Below are positions 1-8,000 of a stretch of 13,971 nt of DNA, in pieces. The number at the start of each line of letters is the position of its first letter. The stretch's first letter is position 1. The notes beneath the pieces were generated by a model that was not told the DNA's origin, did no database searches, and saw nothing but the letters and a program-made list of their open reading frames with translations. The DNA is from JBGRQB01 sp041725875 (GTDB lineage: Bacteria > Bacteroidota > Ignavibacteria > Ignavibacteriales > Melioribacteraceae), in assembly GCA_041725875.1 (NCBI GenBank), contig JBGRQB010000115.1, forward strand, positions 1 to 13,971, given 5' to 3'. The translations under genes and the position numbers were made by a program.

Positions 1-1
1 G

Positions 2-1270
2 GATCTCTCACTGGTTACACTTGCTGTTTTACCTGCGTTGATTTATGCAACATTTGTATTTAGAAAAAAAGCCCGTGAATCTTATCGTAATGTGAGATTT
101 CATCTGGCAAGATTAAATTCATTTATGCAGGAACACATTTCCGGAATGCACATTGTTCAGCTTTTTGGAAAAGAGAAAACAGCAAAGAAAAAATTTGCCG
201 ATATAAATTCCGATTACAGAAAAGCTAATGTTGATTCTGTGTTTTACTATGCTGTATTTTATCCGGTAGTTGAGATTTTAAGCTCAATTGCGGTTGCGAT
301 GATTATCTGGTATGGCAGCGGACAAGTTTTGCAGGAGAGCTTAAAAATAGGTGATCTCTTTGCATTTATTATGTTCACGGAAATGTTTTTCCGTCCGATT
401 AGAGATTTATCTGAAAAATATAATATTATGCAGACTGCAATGGCTTCTTCCGAAAGGATTTTCAAACTTCTTGATAATGATCAGTTGGTGAAAAATCCTG
501 AAAATCCGAAAGAACTTTCAAATGTTGCCGGGAAAATAGATTTTGAAAATGTATGGTTTGCATACAACGAAGATGAATATGTTCTGAAAGATGTTTCATT
601 TTCTATAAATCCGGGTGAAACAGTTGCAATTGTTGGCGCAACAGGAGCCGGAAAAACAAGCGTTATAAATATCTTTAACCGGTTTTACGATATCCAGAAA
701 GGAAAAATTAAACTTGACGGAGTTGATATTTCGGAACTGGATAAAAGAGAATTAAGAAAATATGTATCTACGGTTCTGCAGGATGTATTTCTCTTCTCTG
801 GTGATATAAAATCAAATATCACTCTTGGTTCGGAAGAGATTACAGAAGAAAAAATGAAAGCAGCGGCAAAAACCGTGGGAATAGAAAAGTTTATAGAAGC
901 GCTTCCTGAAAAGTATGATACAGAAGTAAAAGAGAAAGGAAGCAGTCTGAGTGTCGGACAGAAACAGTTAATTTCATTTGCAAGGGCACTTGCGTTTGAT
1001 CCGACAATATTAATTCTGGATGAGGCAACATCGAGCGTTGATACGGAAACAGAAATTCTGGTTCAGAAAGCAATTGAAAAATTACTTGAAAACAGGACTT
1101 CAATTGTGATTGCACACAGATTATCTACTATAAAAAATGCTGATAAAATCCTTGTTATGCACAAAGGAGAGTTGCGCGAACAAGGTACTCATAAAGAGCT
1201 GTTGGAGAACGGCGGTATTTACTACAAATTATACCAATTACAGTACAAAGAACAGGAAGTAAATTCCTGA
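2..1270 (+). CDS. ABC exporter half-transporter (membrane domain fused to ATPase), 5'-truncated
   Basis: This is the 3' part of an ABC exporter subunit. The reading frame is open to the left edge, so the true start lies outside the window and the TTG at 38 is not the start. About 422 residues are visible. Residues 1-140 are the last helices of the transmembrane domain, including the coupling-helix region (SGMHIVQLF) and a hydrophobic FYPVVEILSS segment. The nucleotide-binding domain follows: an A-loop Tyr (WFAYN), Walker A GATGAGKTS from about residue 212, Q-loop VLQDVF, signature LSVGQ at about 316, Walker B ILILDEA at about 335-341, and switch His at about 372 (IAHRLS). All catalytic motifs are intact. 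It would use ATP to export a hydrophobic substrate or lipid across the inner membrane. The sequence resembles the MdlB/YheH/MsbA group. The LPS genes downstream make a lipid or envelope substrate plausible, but the substrate cannot be read from sequence. Confidence 0.93.
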   Translation, partial: DLSLVTLAVLPALIYATFVFRKKARESYRNVRFHLARLNSFMQEHISGMHIVQLFGKEKTAKKKFADINSDYRKANVDSVFYYAVFYPVVEILSSIAVAMIIWYGSGQVLQESLKIGDLFAFIMFTEMFFRPIRDLSEKYNIMQTAMASSERIFKLLDNDQLVKNPENPKELSNVAGKIDFENVWFAYNEDEYVLKDVSFSINPGETVAIVGATGAGKTSVINIFNRFYDIQKGKIKLDGVDISELDKRELRKYVSTVLQDVFLFSGDIKSNITLGSEEITEEKMKAAAKTVGIEKFIEALPEKYDTEVKEKGSSLSVGQKQLISFARALAFDPTILILDEATSSVDTETEILVQKAIEKLLENRTSIVIAHRLSTIKNADKILVMHKGELREQGTHKELLENGGIYYKLYQLQYKEQEVNS

Positions 1271-1281
1271 CAGGAGAGGAT

Positions 1282-2304
1282 ATGCAACATTTAAGTAAGT
1301 TTAAGACGATTGACCGTTTCATTCTGGAAAAGGAGAGGCAATATCCGGAAGCAACAGGTGAATTGTCTGCAATATTAACCAATCTGGCGGTTGCGGCAAA
1401 AATCGTTTCTAACGAAGTAAACAAAGCTGGTCTGGTTGATATACTTGGCTACACCGGAGATGTTAATGTTCAGGGTGAGCAGGTAAAAAAACTCGATATT
1501 TATGCCAATGACATTTTTACAAAATCGATGGATTATTTTGGTCTGATTGCAGCGCTTGCTTCTGAAGAGGAAGATGATTTAATCAGAATGCCAAAAGGTG
1601 ACGAAGCTGGTAAATATATAGTTTTGTTCGATCCGCTTGATGGTTCATCGAACATAGATGTAAATGTAAGTATTGGAACCATATTTTCTATTTATAAAAA
1701 GAAGACTCCAAACGGAAAAGCCGGCGACCTTCAGGATTGTCTGCAATCTGGAAGTGAACAGGTAGCTGCCGGATATATTTTATACGGATCGAGTACAATT
1801 TTTGTGTATACAACAGGTGAAGGAGTTCACGGTTTTACGCTTGATCCTTCTGTGGGAGAGTTTTTACTTTCGCACGAAAATATCAGAATTCCTGAAAACG
1901 GAAGAATTTACAGTCTGAATGAAGGAAATTATAAATATTGGCATCAGGGATTAAAAAACTTTATTAAATATCTTCAGGATGCTACTGACAGAGATGAAGA
2001 TCAGTACACTGCGCGGTATATTGGATCTATGGTTGCTGATATCCACAGAAATCTTATCTATGGCGGGATATTTATTTATCCTCGCGACAAAAAACGCCCG
2101 GAAGGGAAATTGAGATTAATATATGAATGTAATCCAATGGCATTTATTGTTGAAGCAGCCGGCGGAAAAGCAAGTAACGGAAGAAAAAGAATTCTGGATC
2201 TCGAACCTTCTTATTTGCACGAAAGAACGCCTGTCTATATTGGAAGTAAAGAACTTGTAGATTTGGCAGAAAAGTTTATTATAGAAGCTGATTGCGGCGA
2301 TTAA
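1282..2304 (+). CDS. fbp: Class I fructose-1,6-bisphosphatase
   Basis: It hydrolyses fructose 1,6-bisphosphate to fructose 6-phosphate and phosphate, the committed step of gluconeogenesis, in the cytoplasm. The 340-residue length is normal for the class I family. The metal and phosphate signature is DPLDGSSNIDVNVSIGT, beginning at Asp117, and the C-terminal substrate-site signature is LRLIYECNPMAFIVEAAGG. An acidic EEEDD stretch precedes the metal site, as in family members. The start is well supported: AGGAG at 1272-1276 lies 5 bases before the ATG. Only 11 bp separate it from the ABC transporter stop, so the two are probably co-transcribed, although the functions are not obviously related. 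No truncation or missing key residue is seen. Whether it is AMP-regulated cannot be judged reliably here. Confidence 0.97.
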   Translation: MQHLSKFKTIDRFILEKERQYPEATGELSAILTNLAVAAKIVSNEVNKAGLVDILGYTGDVNVQGEQVKKLDIYANDIFTKSMDYFGLIAALASEEEDDLIRMPKGDEAGKYIVLFDPLDGSSNIDVNVSIGTIFSIYKKKTPNGKAGDLQDCLQSGSEQVAAGYILYGSSTIFVYTTGEGVHGFTLDPSVGEFLLSHENIRIPENGRIYSLNEGNYKYWHQGLKNFIKYLQDATDRDEDQYTARYIGSMVADIHRNLIYGGIFIYPRDKKRPEGKLRLIYECNPMAFIVEAAGGKASNGRKRILDLEPSYLHERTPVYIGSKELVDLAEKFIIEADCGD

Positions 2305-2318
2305 TAGTAGTAAAAATT

Positions 2319-2324
2319 TATAAT
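2319..2324 (+). promoter_or_regulatory. Possible -10 box upstream of the glycosyltransferase gene
   Basis: A perfect TATAAT hexamer sits in the 60-bp gap after fbp, about 40 bases before the preferred ATG of the next gene. No good -35 hexamer is found at 16-18 bases; the nearest TTG-type element is 21 bases away. In such AT-rich DNA the hexamer can arise by chance. It is listed because this is the only gap in the first gene block long enough to hold an internal promoter. Confidence 0.25.
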
Positions 2325-2364
2325 TAAGTTCGATATTTTTTAGTAAATTTCCGGTTTGAAAATT

Positions 2365-3375
2365 ATGCCTAAACTTATGAAAATTGCTGGAAAGAAAAAA
2401 ATACTGGTCATCAGATTAAGTTCTCTTGGCGATGTTATTTTAACTACGCCTGTTGTAAGAGCTATAAAAGAGCAGTATCCTGAAGCTAGTATAGATTTTG
2501 TTGTAAAACCTGAATTTGGCGATGCAATAAAGTACAATCAAAATATTGACAATATATTTTATTATAGTAAAAAAGAAGAAGAGATTAGATCTCTTCTTCT
2601 TTCGTTAAACGAAAATAAATATGATCTTGTAATTGATTTGCAGAATAATAAAAGAAGTAAAAAAATCTGTAAATCGTTGCGGACAAGTGTTGTAAAGTAT
2701 AAAAAAAGCTCAGTAAAACGTTTTATGCTGGTTAAGTTTAAGATTAACCGACTCAAAAACTATTTACGCGTTTCTGAAAAATATGTTACGGGAATTGAAG
2801 ATCTTCAACTGGATGATAAGTCCCCCGAAATTCATTTCCCGAAAGAATTTCAGGAAATTAAACTTCCTCCCGGAAAAAAATATATTGGTATTTGTCCCGG
2901 CACAAAACATATCACCAAAATGTGGCCGATAGAATATTTTATTGAACTCGGGAAAAAACTAAACGAACTTGGCTATACCGTACTGTTATTTGGCGGAAAA
3001 GATGATATCGATCTTTGCAAATATGTTTCCATTTATGTTAAAGATTCAATCAACCTTGCAAACAACGATGAACTGCTGAAACTTGCCGACGGAATGCGTC
3101 ATTGCGATTTACTGATCTGTAATGACTCAGGAATGATGCACACCGCTTCTGCACTAAATAAACCGCTAATTGCAATTTTTGGTTCAACTGTTAAAGAATT
3201 TGGTTTTGAACCATATAAATGTGACAGCCTTTTAATTGAAAATGAAAATTTGAAATGTCGACCCTGTTCACACATCGGAAAAGATGCTTGTCCGAAAAAA
3301 CATTTCAAATGTATGATGGAACTTACACCTGAACTGGTAATTAATAAAGTTGAAAGATTTTTAGACAGAATATGA
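2365..3375 (+). CDS. Family 9 glycosyltransferase (LPS heptosyltransferase-like)
   Basis: It is a GT-B fold transferase of CAZy family GT9, whose known members add ADP-activated heptose to the LPS inner core at the cytoplasmic face of the inner membrane. The N-terminal motif VIRLSSLGDVILTTPVV holds the conserved Asp of the family. The C-terminal half has a GICPGTKH motif, a glycine-rich turn (LLFGGKDD), and the donor-site signature NDSGMMHTASALNKPLIAIFGST. The C-terminus carries four cysteines (CRPCSHIGKDACPKKHFKCM), a pattern seen in many GT9 enzymes. I chose the ATG at 2365, giving 336 residues. A TTG at 2356 and an ATG at 2377 are alternatives, and none has a clear ribosome-binding site. 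Its stop overlaps the waaA start by 4 bp, so the two are translationally coupled. The actual sugar (heptose or another) cannot be told from sequence, so no gene symbol is given. Confidence 0.92.
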   Translation: MPKLMKIAGKKKILVIRLSSLGDVILTTPVVRAIKEQYPEASIDFVVKPEFGDAIKYNQNIDNIFYYSKKEEEIRSLLLSLNENKYDLVIDLQNNKRSKKICKSLRTSVVKYKKSSVKRFMLVKFKINRLKNYLRVSEKYVTGIEDLQLDDKSPEIHFPKEFQEIKLPPGKKYIGICPGTKHITKMWPIEYFIELGKKLNELGYTVLLFGGKDDIDLCKYVSIYVKDSINLANNDELLKLADGMRHCDLLICNDSGMMHTASALNKPLIAIFGSTVKEFGFEPYKCDSLLIENENLKCRPCSHIGKDACPKKHFKCMMELTPELVINKVERFLDRI

Positions 3376-4655
3376 TCAAACTAGGATTTTTAATATACGA
3401 TTTTATAATTCTCCCGCTGCTTAATGTCGTTTTTCGCATTATGGCGCTCTTTAACAAAAAAGTAAAGCGCGGACTCACTGCCAGAAAAAAAATATTTGAA
3501 AATTTGATAATCAATATGGCAGATCTTGACAAATCGAAAAAAATGGTTTGGTTTCATTCGGCCTCAATGGGAGAATTTGAACAAGCTAAACCAATTATTC
3601 AGAAGTTAAAAGAAACAAAAGATGTAAATGTAGTTATTACATTTTTTTCACCTTCCGGGTATGAAAATTCTGTAAAATATCCTTTTGCAGATATTATTTC
3701 ATACATTCCGGTAGATACAAAATTCAGAACGCGCCGTTTCTTAAATCAAGTTAAACCAGATATTGCAGTGATAATGAGATACGATATTTGGCCGAATATC
3801 ATTTTGCAGCTCGATAAAATGAATATCCCGACATTTTTGGTTGATGCAACAATGCGCGGAAACTCAGCCAGAAAATTACCTTACCTCAAATCCTTTCATA
3901 AATTTATCTATAACAAACTCTCAAGAATTTTAACAATCTCAGACTCAGATCTAAACAGCTTTCTCGATTTTAATATTGAAGAATCTAAACTTAAGGCTGT
4001 AGGCGATACACGTTTTGACAGAGTTTACCAAAAAAGTATAGATGCGAGAAGTAAAAAACTTTTTCGTGACGGAGTTTTTGGCGGTAAAAAAGTTTTTGTT
4101 ATGGGAAGCTCCTGGGAAGCCGACGAAAACATCGTGCTTCCGGCAATGAAAAAGATATTGCTGAGAGATGAAGATCTAATTTTAATTGTGGTTCCTCACG
4201 AACCAACAGTTTCGCATCTTGAAGATCTTGAAAATACATTAAGTAAAGATTTCGCGACAATTCGTTTTTCTTTAATGAATAATTATAAAGGGGAAAGAAT
4301 TATTTTGATAGATTCAATCGGAATTTTACTCACACTTTATTGCTACGCTGATGCTGCTTATGTGGGCGGAAGTTTCAAACAGGGAATTCATAATGTGCTG
4401 GAACCTGCAGTTTACGGCATTCCGGTTATTTACGGACCCAAAATTGAAAACTCGCAAGAAGCACAATATCTTGCCGAAAAAGAAGGCGGATTTGTTATAA
4501 AAAACAAAAAAAATGCCTATAAGACAATCAGAAGTCTGTTTTTATACGATGAAAAAAGAATCAAAGCCGGGGAAATTGCAAAAGAGTATGTAAAAAGCAA
4601 TGTTGGCGCAACAAAACAGATACTTACCGAAATTTATAAAACCTTAGACGTTTAA
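3372..4655 (+). CDS. waaA: 3-deoxy-D-manno-octulosonic acid (Kdo) transferase
   Basis: It transfers Kdo from CMP-Kdo to lipid A precursor at the inner face of the inner membrane, starting the LPS core (family GT30, also called KdtA). At 427 residues it has the usual length. An N-terminal hydrophobic segment (residues about 3-26, IYDFIILPLLNVVFRIMALF) is the expected membrane anchor. The acceptor-side motif WFHSASMGEFEQAKP contains the catalytic Glu, about residue 68. Further family signatures are FFSPSGYE, RYDIWPN, the GSSWEADE loop and, near the C-terminus, YVGGSFKQGIHNVLEPAVYG. The ATG overlaps the upstream stop as ATGA, so translation is probably re-initiated from the GT9 gene. It is the last gene of this block. 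The hairpin just downstream has its U-tract on the other strand, so it is not a good terminator for this gene. Whether one or two Kdo residues are added cannot be predicted. Confidence 0.96.
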   Translation: MIKLGFLIYDFIILPLLNVVFRIMALFNKKVKRGLTARKKIFENLIINMADLDKSKKMVWFHSASMGEFEQAKPIIQKLKETKDVNVVITFFSPSGYENSVKYPFADIISYIPVDTKFRTRRFLNQVKPDIAVIMRYDIWPNIILQLDKMNIPTFLVDATMRGNSARKLPYLKSFHKFIYNKLSRILTISDSDLNSFLDFNIEESKLKAVGDTRFDRVYQKSIDARSKKLFRDGVFGGKKVFVMGSSWEADENIVLPAMKKILLRDEDLILIVVPHEPTVSHLEDLENTLSKDFATIRFSLMNNYKGERIILIDSIGILLTLYCYADAAYVGGSFKQGIHNVLEPAVYGIPVIYGPKIENSQEAQYLAEKEGGFVIKNKKNAYKTIRSLFLYDEKRIKAGEIAKEYVKSNVGATKQILTEIYKTLDV

Positions 4656-4684
4656 AATAAAAAAGTGGACCGGGGATGGTCCAC
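4653..4684 (-). terminator. Intrinsic terminator of the candidate minus-strand sRNA
   Basis: GTGGACC (4665-4671) and GGTCCAC (4678-4684) form a perfect 7-bp stem with a 6-base loop. On the minus strand it is followed by TTTTTTATTTTA (4664-4653), running into the waaA stop codon. On the plus strand the hairpin is preceded by A's and followed by TCATAATAAA, with no U-tract. It therefore fits termination of leftward rather than rightward transcription. It may still slow or process the waaA transcript. Confidence 0.6.
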
Positions 4685-4881
4685 TCATAATAAAATAAAA
4701 AGAGAGTAATAGAATGAGATTTTGACTCACTATGGGGGAGCATAGTATTGAGCCAAAAATGGAATAAAAATTTATATTAAAACTTTAATAATCATAACTG
4801 AGCCGCAGGTATAATTGTATCCGAACCTTGAAACAAATTTTAGCTGACTACCTGTCGGCTCTAAGAACATTGTCAAATTGC
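4656..4881 (-). ncRNA. Candidate small RNA with two UCCCC hairpin loops
   Basis: No protein-coding frame explains this gap, but the minus strand has all the parts of a stand-alone RNA gene. Reading leftward there is a sigma70-like promoter (4888-4916) and a hairpin (4861-4800) with arms GAGCCG-CAGGTA/TACCTG-CGGCTC and one bulged base. Next come a small AT hairpin (4790-4775), then a hairpin (4754-4724) with loop CUCCCC, and last a 7-bp GC-rich hairpin (4684-4665) with loop AUCCCC and a T-rich tail. The minus strand is favoured for two reasons. The T-tract follows the last hairpin only on that strand. In the 4754-4724 stem a G-U pair forms only on that strand, where the plus strand would have an A-C mismatch. 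Exposed UCCC loops are typical of Firmicutes sRNAs that bind Shine-Dalgarno sequences, so a trans-acting translational role is a reasonable inference. I recognise no known RNA family. The ends are estimated. Confidence 0.5.
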
Positions 4882-4897
4882 ATTACTAATATATAAA
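4870..4897 (+). promoter_or_regulatory. Predicted sigma70-like promoter for the histidine kinase
   Basis: TTGTCA (4870-4875) and TATAAA (4892-4897) are spaced by 16 bases. Both are 5 of 6 to the sigma70 consensus. A start near 4904 would leave an untranslated leader of about 148 bases before the kinase ATG at 5052. The -10 box overlaps that of the leftward sRNA promoter, so the two could not be occupied at once. Based on sequence alone. Confidence 0.4.
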
Positions 4898-4916
4898 CTT
4901 TTTTTAATTTTTCCAA
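4888..4916 (-). promoter_or_regulatory. Predicted sigma70-like promoter of the candidate sRNA
   Basis: On the minus strand TTGGAA (4916-4911) and TATATT (4893-4888) are separated by exactly 17 bases of A-rich spacer. The -10 matches the consensus at 5 of 6 positions and the -35 at 4 of 6. A start near 4881 follows, giving an RNA of about 225 nt up to the terminator. High AT content makes chance matches possible. The support is the match with the hairpins and terminator downstream. Confidence 0.4.
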
Positions 4917-4974
4917 GAAATTTTTCTCGATAAAAATATATCTATTAAATTTTTTTCTGGGCATTTTCAGGAAA

Positions 4975-5043
4975 ATGAGAAAAGTTATGAGCATTGTTTT
5001 AATATTTCTTATATTTTATTGTTTAATTATCAAACTGAATTAA
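4975..5043 (+). CDS. Possible 22-residue hydrophobic leader peptide
   Basis: An ATG-started frame encodes MRKVMSIVLIFLIFYCLIIK followed by two more residues and TAA. It has a positively charged start and a hydrophobic core long enough to enter a membrane. AGGA (4969-4972) lies just before the ATG, but the spacing of about 2 bases is short; an internal ATG at 4987 has GAGA at a better distance. The stop is 8 bases before the kinase ATG, so it could act as a leader or be translationally coupled. T-rich DNA readily gives hydrophobic codons, so a chance frame is quite possible. No family is recognised. Confidence 0.2.
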   Translation: MRKVMSIVLIFLIFYCLIIKLN

Positions 5044-5045
5044 GG
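5042..5045 (+). promoter_or_regulatory. Ribosome-binding site deciding the kinase start
   Basis: AAGG lies 6 bases before the ATG at 5052. A TTG 33 bases further upstream is in the same frame but has no such motif and would add only 11 residues unrelated to the PAS domain, so the ATG is preferred. Confidence 0.5.
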
Positions 5046-5051
5046 CTCCTG

Positions 5052-8000
5052 ATGAATAGATCCGATTCAAATAACCTATCCGATATTCGATTTTCCGATA
5101 ACCCGCTTTTTCAGATAATTCCTTTAGGTATACTTATTATCGATAAAAATGGCGAGATCTGTTTTGTAAATGATAATTTTTACAGATTTAATGTGTTAAA
5201 CCAGCTTTACACCGATTTGATTGGAGAAGATCTTTTCCGAATAGATCTTTTCAAACACGTTGATATTTCGGCAGAGCTGGAAAAACTAAAACGGGGAATC
5301 AGTTTTGAAAAACAGATAGATAATATTACGGTTCTTGACGGAAGTGAAATTTCGATCATTTTGAAAGGAGTTTCAGATTTTTCAGGAGGAAGTTTTAACG
5401 GTGGTATAATCTTATTAGAAGATATAAAATTTGAAAAAAATCAAAAGAGTAAACTCTTATTCGATGCCGGTTATTTTTCAAATATTTTTTCAGGCTTGTC
5501 TGAGTATTTTGTAATTACAGATGTTGACGGAGTTATAAGATTTGTGCCGGAAGCTTCTTCGGATGAAAAAGCAAAAATCATCTGGGAGAAAAATAGTCTG
5601 CTCGCCGAATCTTTTCCAGAAAGCATTAAAAAAGAAATTTTCAATTCAGTTGATGAGTTGAAGAAAAATAAAGAAACAATTTTTAAAGAGTTAAGTGTTA
5701 TTATTAACGGACAAGAATATGTTCTCAAACTCAAGTTTATTCCTCTTCTTAATTATGCCGATGTACTTGAATATATTGGAGTTCTACTTGATATAGATTC
5801 TGAAAATGTTGAAGGTAGGGAGAAAGTTGAAAAAGAACTTGCCGAGCTGAGACAGTATCAGGAAATAACATCCAAAATTGTTGACGCAGTAATTAATGTT
5901 AACACAGAAGGGGAAATTGTTTTCTGGAATGATGCTGCATCAAAATTATTTTTGAAAAGTAAAAGTGAAGTCTTTGGAAAATTTATCGGCAAAGTAATCG
6001 ATTCTCTTGATACCACAACTTTTGAAAACATAAAAAAAGATTTAATTGAAAATGAAATTTGGGAAAGTGAGCTAAAGTTTAATAAAGCAGATACAATCAC
6101 AGAAGAACATATTCTGATAAAAATGGGATATGTAAGAGGAGGTGATTCTGCTATAGTTATTCTTTGTTCAAATATTTCTGAAAGAAAAAAAATAGAAAGT
6201 GAATTAAGAAAATCAGAAGAGAAATTCAGGAATATTATTACTAATTCAAATGAAGGGATTTGTACAATATCCAAAGACGGATTTATTGAATATGCAAATC
6301 CGGCATTCAGAAAAATAACTGACTTTTCTTCAAATGAACTAAAAGAATTAAAGTTCATCGATTTGATTGATTCAGAATATAAAAAACTGAATAACATCAA
6401 TTCACTTGAAGATTGTTCCATATCAGAAAATGAATTTCCGCTTGTAAATAAAAACGGAAAGCCTTTATACTTTCTTGTAAACATCAGCAGTGTAAATGAT
6501 TTTAACAATGACATACTACATTATAATGCAATTTTAACCGACATCACGGCAAAGAAAAAAGCTGAAAAAGATCTGCTGCTTACGCGTTCGGTTTTTGAAG
6601 CATCTCAAGATGGAATTGCTATTATCGTTAACAGAAAAATCATTCTGGCAAATGATTCTTTTGCAAAAATTTTTGGATATGATTCTGTTATCGAAATTTT
6701 AAATTTAGATCCGCTCGATTTTGTTGCAAATAAAGATATTGCAAAATTTGCCAGATATATTCAGGAACTGGAAAAAGATGGTTCCGCTCCCGATATTTTC
6801 TCTTATACGGGCAAGAAAAAATCAGGTGAAGGATTTTTTGCCGAAGCTTCGGTTAACAGCTATACTTCGGAAGAAAAGAAACATATAGTAATTTTATTCA
6901 GAGACATCACCGAGCAAAAAAAAGCTGCGCAGGCATTAAAAGATTCAGAAGAAAAATACAGATCGATTACGGAAAACATAAATGAGTTTATGTGGACTGC
7001 AGAAAGAATTAACGGCAGGTTACAAACTGTTTTTGTTACCCACGCTGTAAAAAATATTACAGGTTATAATGCTCAAAAATTTATTGATGAACCATTTTCC
7101 TGGTTCCGAATTACTCACCCGAATGATATGTCGGCAGTCTTTGCAAAAATGAAAAGATTGTTCAGAAGTGATGCTAAAAATTATGATTGTCTGGAATACA
7201 GAATTTTAACTTCCGAAAGAAATACTGTCTGGATACAAAACAAAATTACGGTCAAACGTAATCTGGAAGGTGAAATTATTAAAACCTACGGAATTGTAAG
7301 TGATATTACCGTGGCAAAAAAAGCTGAAGAAAATTTTAAAAAATCAGCGCAAAATCTGAAAGAGTTAAATGAAACCAAAGACAGATTTATCTCTATAATT
7401 TCACACGATTTGCGTACACCTTTCAGTTCTATTTTAGGGTTTACAGATTTACTTCTTGATGATCCGGAAATGGAACAGGAACGTCAGATTGAATATGTAC
7501 AGTTTATTAGAGAATCTTCTCAAAATATGCTTGCACTTGTGAATTCGCTGCTTGACTGGACAAGACTTCAAACAGGAAGAATAAGTTTTACGCCGGGTAA
7601 ACTTAATGCAAAAACGCTTGCAGGTAAAACGATCCAAATGATTAAAGGCGCTGCGATTCAGAAAAATATAAATTTAACTGAAAATATTTCAGATGGAATG
7701 ATTATTCATGCAGATGAAGGATTGTTAATGCAGGTGCTTAATAATCTTATTTCAAATGCAGTTAAGTTTACAAATTCAGGAGGCAGCATAACAATTTCTG
7801 CCGAACCAAAAGCAACGGAAAAGAAAATTGTTTTTACGGTAAAAGATTCCGGAACAGGAATTAAACCTGAAAATATTGATAAACTTTTTAATATAGATTC
7901 CAAATTTACATTAGCCGGAACATCAGGTGAAAAAGGAAGCGGATTGGGCCTTTCACTTTGTAAAGAAATTATTGAAAAACATGGCGGGAAAATCTGGGTA

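Noticed and set aside
1155..1424. 89-codon minus-strand frame across the exporter/fbp junction
   Set aside because: It is antisense to two well-supported genes and their ribosome-binding site, with no family signature and no start signal.
2314..2350. AAATTTA/TAAATTT inverted repeat after fbp
   Set aside because: It is seven A/T-only pairs with a 23-base loop in AT-rich DNA, too weak to call a terminator or operator.
4665..4684. GC hairpin as a rightward terminator for waaA
   Set aside because: The plus strand after the hairpin is TCATAATAAA without a T-tract; the T-rich tail is on the minus strand only.
4800..4861. tRNA-like or riboswitch identity for the bulged hairpin
   Set aside because: A GGTTCGGATAC stretch on the minus strand recalls a T-arm, but there is no acceptor stem, D-arm or anticodon arm around it. 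No known riboswitch core was recognised.
4656..4881. Identity as 6S RNA, SRP RNA, tmRNA or RNase P RNA
   Set aside because: The ends do not pair into the 6S rod, and the hallmark conserved segments of the SRP, tmRNA and RNase P RNAs are absent.
5858..6514. 218-codon open frame on the minus strand inside the kinase gene
   Set aside because: It is the antisense of a Lys/Glu/Asn-rich coding region. The translation is a Ser/Phe/Leu-rich string with no recognisable domain, and the plus-strand frame has clear PAS motifs throughout.
6180..7345. Recurring AAAAAAAGCTGAA-like and TCAGAAGAAAAAT-like stretches in the kinase gene
   Set aside because: They encode the conserved coiled linkers between successive PAS domains and reflect domain duplication, not a DNA repeat element.
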